Below, in pieces: positions 1-7,679 of a DNA stretch of 53,000 nt. Every line of letters begins with the position of its first letter. The stretch's first letter is position 1. The position numbers and the translations under genes were made by a program. The notes below the pieces were generated by a model, which had not been told where the DNA came from, did not search any database, and saw nothing but the letters and a program-made list of their open reading frames with translations. The DNA comes from an uncultured Acidobacteriota bacterium (lineage in GTDB: Bacteria; Acidobacteriota; Thermoanaerobaculia; Multivoradales; SZUA-115): assembly GCA_937867335.1 (NCBI GenBank), contig CALMKX010000377.1:1-53000 (forward strand). Reading direction: 5' to 3'.

Positions 1-1
1 C

Positions 2-3000
2 GGGGATCTGGACTCGGTTTCGCTCGAGAACGGCAATCTGTCGATCACCCTGCCGTTGGGGATCTCCTACCCGGTGGGCGGTGGCTTCTCCTATTCGTTG
101 TCGCTGGTCTACAACTCGAAGGTGTGGGACTTCGTGGAGCGCTACGACGGCGCGACGGGCGAGACGGCTTCGGAAGCGGTGCCCAACCGCCTTTCGAACG
201 CGGCGCTGGGCTGGAGCGTTTCGCTCGGTCGCTTGCTCGATCCCAACGAACCGGTGAACCAGCACGGCATCACCGATTGGGTCTATCTCTCGCCGGACGG
301 CTCCGAGCACCTCTTCTACGACCAGCTCCACTCCTCCGACACCGAGACCGACCCGGGCAACGCTTTCACCTACACCCGGGACGGCAGCTACCTGCGGATG
401 CACAAGATCACCAGCAACTTGCGAGTGATCGAGTTTCCGAACGGTGAGATCCACAGCTTCCAGCGCTGCGGCACGCCCTGCCCGGCGCCGCTCGGCCGGT
501 GGAACCTCAGCCAGATCCGCGATCGCTTCGGCAACGGTGTGAACGTGAGCTATTCGAGCGACGGCAGCACCTGGACGTTGACCGACACGCTCACCCAGGC
601 CGGCACTTCCACTCCGCTTCGCACGCACAAGATCCTCTTCGAGGCGGATCGTTTCCCGGGCGGGGTCTCGAGTTTCTACAAGAAGCGCTTGAAGTCCATC
701 ACCCTGCAGGGCTTCGCCGGCCAGGCGATGACCTACCGATTCGGCTATGTGGCGGTGACGCTCGACAAGCCCTGCGGTCAGACCCTCGCGACGAATAGGA
801 CGGTGGTGACGTCGCTGCTCGAGAAGGTGACGCTGCCCGACAATACGTTCTACAAGTTCGACTACCAGACCGCAGGCACCGACTACGACACTTGTCACAG
901 CCACGGAATGATCCGCCAGATGAGCTTGCCCACCCTGGGCCGGGTGCACTGGACGTTCGCCGACACGGAGATTCCGGTGGAAGCCTGCAGCTATCGGGAG
1001 TGGTACAAGAAGTCTGCGGGCGTAGTGGAGCGCCAGACGCAGGATGCTGGCGGCAACCTGATCGGCCGGCATCTCTACTCGCGAGCTCCTTCCACTCCCC
1101 CCGCAATTCCGAACGGCCGCTGCGACCAGCCGATGCGCCGTTACCGGGCGCCGTCGGAAGAGCTCAAAGTGACCGTGCAAACACCGCTCAACGATCGCGA
1201 GGTGTATTACTTCTCGATCTACCCGGGAGTGGTGCACGGCACCTACAGCGGGCCGTTCCAGCGGGCGGAGAGCGGTTTGCCGCTCACTCGCAACCAGGCC
1301 GACGCCACGGGCAGCCGATTCCTTTCGAGCGAGATCTACGACTGCGACGCGAGCGGCAACAACTGCCAGCGGGTCCGTTCGCGCTATGTGCGCTACGAGC
1401 GGGACCAGGCAATGGGCGTGTGCAACCTCGAAGAGCTGACCCCGCCCTGCACAGATCTGCTGCGCCGGCAGGCTTCCGAGCGGACAGTCTACGCCGACGA
1501 CGCCAACCACTATGCCGACACCGACCGCAGCGACTTCGACGGTTTCGGCCACTTCCGCAGCGAAGCCACCGGTGGTGATTTCGATGCCGCCAATCAGAGG
1601 ACTTTCACGACTCTCTACAATCCAGGCGTGGCCACCTGGCCCACCAGCTCGGCCTGGGTGCTGAACACCTTCACCGAGAGCCGAGTGATCGAAGGCGGTA
1701 GCACGGTTCTCACGCAAAGCTGCTTCGAGTCGAGCACGGGTTTTCTGTTGCGGCAGCGGCAAGTCAAGAGCCTCGCCGCTATCCTGAGTGCCAAAGACGT
1801 GGTGAACGCATTCAGCCGCGACGCCTCCGGCAACCGGACGCTCGAGCGATCCTTCGGCGGGGACACGCAAACGGTCGGTATGACGGCGGATCTCTGCTCG
1901 CTCTCCCTTCCGGCAACCGACCTCTACCGTACCGCTCACACCTATGAAAACGGTGTCGAGAAAACCCGCCAGTCGCAGAACGCCGACGGTAGCTCGCTGG
2001 GCTTCTTGAGCCTCGATCGCACCGTCGACGCATCCGGCCTGGTAGAAGCGACTCGGGACACGGCTGGCCTTGCCACCCACTATCGTTACGACAACATGGC
2101 CCGTTTGACCTCGATCGAGCCCAGCCAGGACGCCTGGACCACCTACAGCTACTTTCTCGCCGATCCCGATCCGAACACTTTCCATCTGGCCAGCGTCAAG
2201 GTGCTCCGGGCTCCGAACGGCGGCACGGGCACGCCGCTCGCCCGACAGGACTTTCTCTTCGACGCACTCGGCCGGCCGGTGACCGAGGCCCGAGACATGC
2301 CCACAGGGCCCACGGCGGTGCGAGTCACGGCCTACAACGCGGCCGGGCTTAAGGCTTCGGTGTCGGAATGGGAAACGGGCGTGCCGAGCCATCTCACGCT
2401 CTATCAAGACTACGACCCCTTCGGCCGCCCCCGCACCATCGTACCACCCGAAGGCAGCGGCCATGCGGTGAGCCTGAGTTATGAAGGCGTGAGAAAGAAG
2501 ACGCGCACGCTGAAAGTGGGCAACGCTCAGAACGCCGATGGCACTATTTCGGAAGTCGATGCCACCACCACCGAGGTCTACGACCGCCAGGGTCGCCTCT
2601 TTCGGGTGCGCGAGTTCTCGATGCCCGACAACACGGAACTGGTCACCCAATACAGCTACCATCCCCTCGGCTTGCTCGCCTCGGTCACCTACAACAACGT
2701 CACTCCCAGCCAGAGCCGAACCTTCAGCTACGACGGCCGGGGATTTCTCAGCTCCGAACAACATCCCGAGCTGGGATCGAGCGGCAACGGAACGATCTCG
2801 TATTCTTACGATGCCCGAGGCCATGCGGTGCGGCGACTCGAAGGCGCGACGAGCGGTGCGAGAGACCTGACGTTCGAATACGACCGGGCCGAGAGGCTGC
2901 TGAAGGTCCGGGAGACAGCCGGCACGACGCCACGCGTTTACAAGGAATTCACCTACGCCGCGGACAACGACGGCTCGAACCACCGCAAGGGCAAGCTCGA

Positions 3001-4900
3001 AACGGCCGTGCGCCACAACTGGGTGACTAACCCGGCGACCAGCAGCCTGGTGGATGTGACCGTCACCGAAACCTACCGCTACGGCGAGCTCGAGGGGCGG
3101 ATCGCCCAGCGCACCACCACGCTCTCTTCGGGCCCGAGCTTCTTCCAGGCCTTCAGCTACACGCCCCTGGGCGAGCCTTCCGGCTTGCTCTACCCGGGCT
3201 GCACGCACACGGCCTGCTCGGGCACAGGCCCGGCCAGGAGCCTCTCCTTCAGCTACAGCCAGGGCCGGCTCACCAGCGTGGACGATTTCGCCACCCTCGG
3301 CTACCATGCCAATGGAATGGTGAAGACGGTCACTCATGCCAACGGCGTGGTGGACACCTACGCCCTCGACGCGACCGCTCGACCGCGTCCCGCCAGCATC
3401 ACCACCTCCGGTGTCTCGCCCCCGGCTCAGAACTGGTCTTCCGGCACGTACCAATATGACGGCGCCGGCAACGTGGTGAAGGTCGGCTCGGACGTCTTTC
3501 TCTACGACTTGGCGTCTCGGCTGGTAAGAGGATCTCTGCCTTCCGTCTCGGCCAACGCCGTGCAGGAAGCCAAGTTCGACGCCTGGGGCAACATGGTCGA
3601 GCTGAAGACGGCCGGTACTACCCAGACCTTCCAGATCGACAAGCTCACCAACCATCTGAGCGCGGGAGCCAGCTACGACACCGGCGGTAACGTGGTGAGC
3701 TGGGGTACCTTCACCAATACCTTCGACCCGTTCAATCAACGGGTGGCCAGCGGCAACCGCACCTACCTCTACACCGCGGACGACGAGCGCATCTACACCC
3801 TGGAGTGGAACGGCACGTTCACCACCAGCAACGAATGGTGGACGCTGCGAGACCTCTCCGGCCGAGTGCTGCGGGAATACCTCTCCCACGGCAACGTCGC
3901 CGGCCAGTGGAGCTGGACCAAGGACTACGTGTACCGCGGCGGCCAGCCCCTGGCCTCGGTAGCGCCGGGATCCGTGGGCACCCTGCACTACACGCTCGAT
4001 CACCTCGGCTCGCCGCGCCTGATCACCGACGCCACCGCCACCAGAATCGCCCTCCACACCTACTACCCCTTCGGCGGCGAAGCCACCAGCTCCGCTCAAG
4101 ACGCCGAGAAGCTCAAATTCACCGGCCACGAGAGAGACACGAACGGCGCCGGCACGCTCGATGATCTCGACTACATGCATGCCCGGTACTGCTCGCCGGG
4201 GCTGGGGCGGTTTCTGAGTGTGGATCCGGCGAACTCGAGCGGCCCGAGCCAGTCACAGAGCTGGAACCGGTATGCTTACACGCGCAACAATCCCTTGAAG
4301 TTTGTGGATCCGAATGGAGAGGATGTCGTCTGGTTTGCTCGGGATGACTCAGGGAACGACAGGATTACGAACTTTGGGCACAGTGCGCTTCGGGTCGTCG
4401 GTAAGAACTACGACGTGACTTTTGACTTTGGACGCTATGGCAAGACCAGTGGTCTTTTCGGAACCACTGGACAAGGCATTCTGAAAATCTGGCTCGACTT
4501 TTCAGGTTTCCTGAGAAACCAGAACCCAGAGGGCAGCAGTGTCGGAGTTCGCTATGCGACACCCGAGGCATTCGACGCAGCTGTTATCGAGTACTTTGGT
4601 CAACTCACAGCCGAGGGGGTGTTCGAGGACTACGGCGCCGGATTTGAACGTTGGAATCTCGCTCAAGAGTACAACGTCTTCTCTCACAATTGCACAACGA
4701 TCTGCAGCGACGCGCTCACCTTTGCCCTCACCCGGGAAGGCTCTGGTAGGGAGCAGGACCAGCTGCGCAGAGACTTACTGTCATGGTATTCTGTGATCAA
4801 TGATCCGCGCACGATCTACGGTCTCCTCACGAAAGAGCGTGATCTAGGCAATGGTAGAGTCGAAGTGTACTTCAGCTTCCGGGCTGAGCCCAGGAGGTAG
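2..4900 (+). CDS. RHS/YD-repeat toxin protein, 5' end outside window
   Basis: The frame is already open at the left edge, reading DSVSLENGNLSITLP before the first possible start (TTG at 56), so the true start lies upstream. About 1,630 residues are visible. Most form YD-repeat strands (e.g. YDNMARLTSI, YDARGHAVRRL) that in this family build a hollow shell around a toxin. The shell ends with the RHS hallmark YMHARYCSPGLGRFLSVDP and then FVDPNGED, the DPxG-type motif linked to self-cleavage. From about 4321 the last ~190 residues are a variable C-terminal domain with visibly lower GC. It holds FGHSALR and, near 4685-4715, HNCTTICSDAL. A His...Cys layout of this kind resembles papain-like or NlpC/P60-like folds, so a peptidase-type toxin is inferred, not shown. 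The stop overlaps an AGGAGG ribosome site that serves the next gene 2 nt downstream. The RHS identity is firm; the toxin activity is not. Confidence 0.93.
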   Translation, partial: GDLDSVSLENGNLSITLPLGISYPVGGGFSYSLSLVYNSKVWDFVERYDGATGETASEAVPNRLSNAALGWSVSLGRLLDPNEPVNQHGITDWVYLSPDGSEHLFYDQLHSSDTETDPGNAFTYTRDGSYLRMHKITSNLRVIEFPNGEIHSFQRCGTPCPAPLGRWNLSQIRDRFGNGVNVSYSSDGSTWTLTDTLTQAGTSTPLRTHKILFEADRFPGGVSSFYKKRLKSITLQGFAGQAMTYRFGYVAVTLDKPCGQTLATNRTVVTSLLEKVTLPDNTFYKFDYQTAGTDYDTCHSHGMIRQMSLPTLGRVHWTFADTEIPVEACSYREWYKKSAGVVERQTQDAGGNLIGRHLYSRAPSTPPAIPNGRCDQPMRRYRAPSEELKVTVQTPLNDREVYYFSIYPGVVHGTYSGPFQRAESGLPLTRNQADATGSRFLSSEIYDCDASGNNCQRVRSRYVRYERDQAMGVCNLEELTPPCTDLLRRQASERTVYADDANHYADTDRSDFDGFGHFRSEATGGDFDAANQRTFTTLYNPGVATWPTSSAWVLNTFTESRVIEGGSTVLTQSCFESSTGFLLRQRQVKSLAAILSAKDVVNAFSRDASGNRTLERSFGGDTQTVGMTADLCSLSLPATDLYRTAHTYENGVEKTRQSQNADGSSLGFLSLDRTVDASGLVEATRDTAGLATHYRYDNMARLTSIEPSQDAWTTYSYFLADPDPNTFHLASVKVLRAPNGGTGTPLARQDFLFDALGRPVTEARDMPTGPTAVRVTAYNAAGLKASVSEWETGVPSHLTLYQDYDPFGRPRTIVPPEGSGHAVSLSYEGVRKKTRTLKVGNAQNADGTISEVDATTTEVYDRQGRLFRVREFSMPDNTELVTQYSYHPLGLLASVTYNNVTPSQSRTFSYDGRGFLSSEQHPELGSSGNGTISYSYDARGHAVRRLEGATSGARDLTFEYDRAERLLKVRETAGTTPRVYKEFTYAADNDGSNHRKGKLETAVRHNWVTNPATSSLVDVTVTETYRYGELEGRIAQRTTTLSSGPSFFQAFSYTPLGEPSGLLYPGCTHTACSGTGPARSLSFSYSQGRLTSVDDFATLGYHANGMVKTVTHANGVVDTYALDATARPRPASITTSGVSPPAQNWSSGTYQYDGAGNVVKVGSDVFLYDLASRLVRGSLPSVSANAVQEAKFDAWGNMVELKTAGTTQTFQIDKLTNHLSAGASYDTGGNVVSWGTFTNTFDPFNQRVASGNRTYLYTADDERIYTLEWNGTFTTSNEWWTLRDLSGRVLREYLSHGNVAGQWSWTKDYVYRGGQPLASVAPGSVGTLHYTLDHLGSPRLITDATATRIALHTYYPFGGEATSSAQDAEKLKFTGHERDTNGAGTLDDLDYMHARYCSPGLGRFLSVDPANSSGPSQSQSWNRYAYTRNNPLKFVDPNGEDVVWFARDDSGNDRITNFGHSALRVVGKNYDVTFDFGRYGKTSGLFGTTGQGILKIWLDFSGFLRNQNPEGSSVGVRYATPEAFDAAVIEYFGQLTAEGVFEDYGAGFERWNLAQEYNVFSHNCTTICSDALTFALTREGSGREQDQLRRDLLSWYSVINDPRTIYGLLTKERDLGNGRVEVYFSFRAEPRR
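4886..4899 (+). repeat. 14-nt ribosome-site repeat, copy 1
   Basis: The 14 bases GAGCCCAGGAGGTA end the RHS gene and carry the Shine-Dalgarno sequence of copy 1 of the immunity-like gene. The same 14 bases recur at 5953-5966, in front of copy 3. The match suggests that copy 3 was once also preceded by an RHS tail. Confidence 0.55.
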
Positions 4901-4902
4901 CG

Positions 4903-5301
4903 GTGACCAAGACGGCCCTAGCTTTGTTGACTGCGCTTGCTGGCATGGCGATAGGATGGGTTGCTAGAGCGTATTTCGATCGCGAGCTTCTCTACGAAAC
5001 GAAGGGCAACACCGCAGTACTTTGGTTCCCTCACGGCGTAGTAGCTGTGCTGCCGCAAGGTACTCCTGTCGTCGGGAAGACCCGGGTTGGCCTTCATAGC
5101 GACGTTGGGTGGATGGGTTGTGTTCCCATCAACTTCGGAAGTACTCCCATTGAGACCGAGAACCTGATTGTTCCTACACAGGTCAGCACGGGGCCGCCTC
5201 CGCGTGCCTCGCTGGTGGCCCAGCACCCAGAGGAGGCAGGCCTCAAGCCGGATGCTCGCTTCGACATCGAAGGGCCTTCTGTGAAGAAGCCCGGCCAATA
5301 G
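4903..5301 (+). CDS. Small membrane-anchored protein, candidate RHS immunity protein (copy 1)
   Basis: A 132-residue protein starting at GTG, with AGGAGG at 4892-4897 inside the end of the RHS gene and only 2 nt between them, so the two are probably co-translated. Residues 4-24 are hydrophobic (ALALLTALAGMAIGWVARAYF) and form a signal anchor or single membrane helix. A short globular part follows, with the motif GLHSDVGWMGCVP. The C-terminal stretch GLKPDARFDIEGPSVKKPG is nearly identical to that of the gene at 5971. Position directly after a toxin-tipped RHS gene, plus the presence of two further paralogues in the next kilobase, is the classic layout of cognate and orphan immunity genes. I recognise no named family, so the immunity role is inferred from context. 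An alternative is a lipoprotein-like accessory for RHS export. Confidence 0.72.
   Translation: MTKTALALLTALAGMAIGWVARAYFDRELLYETKGNTAVLWFPHGVVAVLPQGTPVVGKTRVGLHSDVGWMGCVPINFGSTPIETENLIVPTQVSTGPPPRASLVAQHPEEAGLKPDARFDIEGPSVKKPGQ
5239..5301 (+). repeat. 63-nt near-identical gene tail, copy A
   Basis: The last 21 codons of copy 1 (GLKPDARFDIEGPSVKKPGQ plus stop) match the last 21 codons of the gene at 5971 (6319-6381) almost base for base, while the rest of the two genes has diverged much more. This fits a recombination or gene-conversion tract at the cassette boundary. Confidence 0.7.
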
Positions 5302-5474
5302 TCCTTGCCAGAATGGCCGCTGGCCCTGATGACGCTGAGCTTCGCCGCGACCTCAGGACCAGGTACGGTGCCATCCGCGATCCGCGAGAACTTTATGGGT
5401 TGCTACTGGAGGACCGCAGGCAAGGGAACCCTCGTGTCGAGGTGTTCTACTCGTTTGGAGGGCCGGCGAAGTGA
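5302..5474 (+). pseudogene. Displaced C-terminal tail of another RHS toxin
   Basis: Directly after the stop of copy 1, the sequence reads, in a frame ending at TGA 5472-5474, ELRRDLRTRYGAIRDPRELYG and then GNPRVEVFYSFGGPAK. This lines up with the end of the intact RHS C-terminal domain (QLRRDLLSWYSVINDPRTIYG, GNGRVEVYFSF). It is therefore the last ~55 codons of a second, related toxin domain, with no RHS shell in front. Such orphan tips arise when a new C-terminal cassette recombines into an RHS gene and pushes the old one downstream. The junction with the preceding gene is abrupt at about 5302. An ATG at 5313 could in principle start a 53-residue peptide, but there is no sign that it is a gene in its own right. 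Confidence 0.75.
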
Positions 5475-5863
5475 AATATTGGACGTACGCGATTGGTCTG
5501 ATGGGCGCGGCAGGTCTAGGAGCTGCTGGCAGTGCTGTCTGGTTGCAACCATCGTATCGGTACATCTATCAGACTAGCTAGCCTGTTGTCGTGCTCCGCG
5601 CTAACGCCGTTGTGGGCGTCCTGCCTCCAGGAACAACAGTACTCGCTCGAGAGCCTATGGGGCGCCACAGCGACCGCTCCTCCTGGGGATGTCTGCCGCT
5701 CCAGGTCGGTGACAGCCCATTTGACACCCAGCAGATGGTAACAGCCTCGCACCTGCCGACCACTGGTCCCTTCCCTTCACCAGGCCTGGCAGCAGTGCTG
5801 CCCGAGGGTGCCGGCTTCAGTTCGGGCAAGGTGCTCGTGGTAGAGGTGACCGAGGCGCCGTGA
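5471..5863 (+). pseudogene. Immunity-like paralogue (copy 2) interrupted by an in-frame TAG
   Basis: A GTG at 5471 overlaps the stop of the displaced RHS tail (GTGA), the same close coupling seen between the intact RHS gene and copy 1. The product starts with a hydrophobic helix (YAIGLMGAAGLGAAGSAVWL) and reads ...YRYIYQTS, then TAG at 5579-5581, then continues in the same frame: PVVVLRANAVVGVLPPG...GRHSDRSSWGCLPLQVGDSP. Both halves align with copies 1 and 3 (YETKGNTAVLWF; GLHSDVGWMGCVPINFGSTP) across the stop. One nonsense codon therefore splits an otherwise collinear gene. A GTG at 5591 could give a 90-residue fragment without the membrane anchor. The simplest reading is a decaying orphan immunity gene. 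Confidence 0.75.
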
Positions 5864-5952
5864 GACAAAAGGCGCCCGAAGCGTAGCTCTTCGGTGTCGG
5901 CTGGAGTCGCTTCGCGCCAGGAGATCTGAGACGGAAGAGCGATGCGCTTCGC

Positions 5953-5966
5953 GAGCCCAGGAGGTA
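5953..5966 (+). repeat. 14-nt ribosome-site repeat, copy 2
   Basis: GAGCCCAGGAGGTA, identical to 4886-4899. It supplies the Shine-Dalgarno for the ATG at 5971. The bases between 5864 and 5952 show no gene and are probably scar sequence between cassettes. Confidence 0.55.
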
Positions 5967-5970
5967 ACGC

Positions 5971-6381
5971 ATGAAGACCAGGACGGTCACTATGGCCCTC
6001 GGTTTCATCGCTGGCCTCGCAAGCGGGTGGGCATTACACGGGTGGGTGGGGAGGCACTACTACTATGAGACGCGAGACCCTCTGGCGGTGCTCAGCTTCC
6101 CCGATGGCATCGTAGCGATACTGCCCAAGGGAACGCCGATCGTTGGTGACCAGAAGGTGGGCCTGCACAGCGACGTCGGATGGGTCGGCTGTGTACCCAT
6201 CGGCTTTGGAAGCACGCCAAACGAGACTGAGCAGCTGGTGACTGCTGCGGCCGACAGCCGACGAGGCGCTAAGGCGAAAGGTGGTCGCTATCTCTCCGCA
6301 GTTCCGCTTGAAGGCGCCGGCCTCAAGCCCGATGCTCGCTTCGACATCGAAGGCCCCTCTGTGAAGAAGCCCGGCTCCTAG
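5971..6381 (+). CDS. Small membrane-anchored protein, candidate RHS immunity protein (copy 3)
   Basis: A 136-residue protein with ATG at 5971 behind an AGGAGG ribosome site. Residues 6-25 are hydrophobic (VTMALGFIAGLASGWALHGW), giving a membrane anchor. The body is a clear paralogue of the gene at 4903: YYYETRDPLAVLSFPDGIVAILP matches YETKGNTAVLWFPHGVVAVLP, GLHSDVGWVGCVPIGFGSTP matches GLHSDVGWMGCVPINFGSTP, and the last 20 residues are the same but for the final one. Unlike copy 1 it has no recognisable toxin gene directly upstream, so it looks like an orphan immunity gene kept after its toxin was displaced. A hairpin 17 nt after the stop may terminate the transcript. The function is inferred only from position and paralogy. 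Confidence 0.7.
   Translation: MKTRTVTMALGFIAGLASGWALHGWVGRHYYYETRDPLAVLSFPDGIVAILPKGTPIVGDQKVGLHSDVGWVGCVPIGFGSTPNETEQLVTAAADSRRGAKAKGGRYLSAVPLEGAGLKPDARFDIEGPSVKKPGS
6319..6381 (+). repeat. 63-nt near-identical gene tail, copy B
   Basis: Second copy of the 21-codon tail described at 5239-5301; it differs at only a handful of bases. Confidence 0.7.
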
Positions 6382-6397
6382 AAACCCGCATAGCGGC

Positions 6398-6421
6398 GGC
6401 AGGTGAGCCACCTCGCCTGCC
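6398..6421 (+). terminator. Hairpin after copy 3, candidate terminator
   Basis: GGCAGGTGAG, loop CCAC, CTCGCCTGCC: a 10-bp stem with one G-T type mismatch, starting 17 nt after the stop at 6381. No T-run follows, so it is either a weak intrinsic terminator or a Rho-assisted 3' end. Confidence 0.45.
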
Positions 6422-6491
6422 CCGCTCGCGAGCTTCGCTGTGCCCAGAGGCTCTCTCGGCTTCTCGCCGTCCAGTCGCCGCCTGAGGGTCT

Positions 6492-6812
6492 GTGCGGACA
6501 AGAGCCTTTGAAGGTGCCACTGTTGGCGGAGCGAAGGTAGTGATCGATTCCTCTGTCTTGAGGTTTCACCCCAGAGATTCGTCAGGTACTGCTACCGCGA
6601 GTCACGAGCTTTACCATGCCACAGATCTGGCGGCTGGCAAGTCGTATGGCGAGGTCAAGCAAGGGAACCTTCCAACCAGCGCTTCGGGCCCAGCCGAGGG
6701 CTTTGGGCTCAGCGTGCTCTCAGAGATGCCTGACATGACACCAGCCGAAGCAAGCGAGATCCTGAATAGATGGTTGGCCGGGTCGCTCACTTCCAGTGCT
6801 GAGCACAAGTAG
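6492..6812 (+). CDS. HExxH zincin-type fragment, probably a displaced RHS toxin domain
   Basis: A 106-residue reading frame from GTG 6492 that reads MRTRAFEGATVGGAKVVIDSS and then TASHELYHATDLAAG. HELYH fits the HExxH zinc-binding signature of zincin metallopeptidases, with the acidic D three residues further on. Similar short metallopeptidase domains occur as C-terminal tips of RHS and other polymorphic toxins, and the surrounding debris here is of that kind. There is no shell, signal peptide or clear Shine-Dalgarno in front, so it may be an orphan tip that is not translated. It ends 19 nt before the lipoprotein gene at 6832, which could be its former partner. The motif is visible; toxin origin is inference, and a third downstream zinc ligand cannot be assigned with confidence. 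Confidence 0.5.
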   Translation: MRTRAFEGATVGGAKVVIDSSVLRFHPRDSSGTATASHELYHATDLAAGKSYGEVKQGNLPTSASGPAEGFGLSVLSEMPDMTPAEASEILNRWLAGSLTSSAEHK

Positions 6813-6831
6813 GTAGGTAGAGGAGATTCAG

Positions 6832-7218
6832 GTGACGACTCCTGTCAAGGCACTTCTAGCCGCTAGTGGCAGCAGCTTGCTCGCACTGGTAGTTGGGTGT
6901 GAGTCCACGTCTGCGAAGTTCGATCATGCTGCGCCGACAGCGGTTCAGTTTATCGTGGCGAGCGCAGCTGATAGCGCTCTACTCACGCAAGTAGAGGTCG
7001 TTGCAGTCGGTCATGAAGGCCAGTTTCAAACCCTGGGGTTCACCGACAGCTCGGGGACTCTGGAAGTGCCGGTGGCCACTCTCGCTCGCGCACGGCCATC
7101 CTTGGTCCTGTTCTGTAGAGACCACTTCTTCTGTGGAGCTCTCAGGGTGACGAATCGCGAGGAGTTTCTCAGATATCGAGAGCACTACGTCCACCTCGCA
7201 GCGTGGGCCTTCCTCTAG
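6832..7218 (+). CDS. Lipoprotein with a small beta-sandwich-like domain
   Basis: A 128-residue protein starting at GTG 6832 with GAGGAG about 8 nt upstream. The N-terminus is a lipoprotein signal peptide: MTTPVKALLAASGSSLLALV followed by VGC, where Cys23 would be lipidated, so the product is likely anchored to a membrane facing the periplasm. The mature part contains VQFIVASAADSALLTQVEVV and GQFQTLGFTDSSGTLEVPVA. That layout (an 'attribute changes with state' strand pair, then T-D-S-x-G-x-L) resembles transthyretin or carboxypeptidase-regulatory-like domains. Two Cys residues (CRDHFFCG) may form a disulphide. It follows the HExxH fragment by 19 nt. An immunity lipoprotein for that toxin is plausible but unproven. 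Confidence 0.6.
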   Translation: MTTPVKALLAASGSSLLALVVGCESTSAKFDHAAPTAVQFIVASAADSALLTQVEVVAVGHEGQFQTLGFTDSSGTLEVPVATLARARPSLVLFCRDHFFCGALRVTNREEFLRYREHYVHLAAWAFL

Positions 7219-7260
7219 CAGTCTCTTGGCTCGCTCCCGGCCGCGGAGCCCGGAGATAGG

Positions 7261-7575
7261 GTGAGCAACCCGTTGACCACTCAGACAGGTCGACGGGCTT
7301 CCTCCCACACCGCCAGTGCGGCGCGCTGGCTCGAGGCTCGAGCAGTGGAGCTGGACCCTCGCTACCGCCGGGCTTGGCTGCGCCTGGTCTGGTGTGATGC
7401 CGAAGCGGCTTCGAACGCTCGGGTTCGGGGGGACTTGGTGGGCGCTGAGTCCGCCCTTCGCCAGGCCGAAGAGAGCCGCAGCGCTCTCGCCCGCGTGGAT
7501 CCCGAGGGAGCCTATGCCCGCGAGGCCGAGCTCGTGCTGGCTCGGGCTCGACAGGGCCTCGAGCGCGTTCCGTAA
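7261..7575 (+). CDS. Short TPR-like fragment
   Basis: A frame of 104 residues from GTG 7261, with GGAGA just upstream. The readable part (RWLEARAVELDPRYRRAWLR, then GDLVGAESALRQAEESRSAL and DPEGAYAREAELVLARARQG) has the helix spacing of TPR or solenoid repeats like those at the C-terminus of bacterial serine/threonine kinases. No kinase or other partner domain is present, so it may be the 3' remnant of a larger gene that was cut when the mobile element to its right arrived. The first ~20 residues look non-coding in composition. It could also be a chance frame in high-GC DNA. Confidence 0.35.
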   Translation: MSNPLTTQTGRRASSHTASAARWLEARAVELDPRYRRAWLRLVWCDAEAASNARVRGDLVGAESALRQAEESRSALARVDPEGAYAREAELVLARARQGLERVP

Positions 7576-7642
7576 GAGGGAGCCTCCGAACGGCCCTCTT
7601 GCGAGCCTCACCAGCTGCGAGCTCGGAAGCTCCCTCGGAGTT

Positions 7643-7664
7643 GATCGCTCAGGCTGCAGCGATC
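7643..7664 (-). terminator. Inverted repeat beyond the end of the replication gene
   Basis: GATCGCT, 8-nt loop, AGCGATC: a 7-bp perfect stem lying 16 nt past the stop of the minus-strand replication gene. The position suits a transcript end. No T-run follows on the minus strand. Confidence 0.35.
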
Positions 7665-7679
7665 GCAAACAGCGACTCC

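Noticed and set aside
5471-5863. Recoding of TAG (pyrrolysine or suppression) in the immunity-like paralogue
   Set aside because: Intact paralogues have ordinary residues here, nothing else in the window suggests recoding, and surrounding debris makes a pseudogene more likely.
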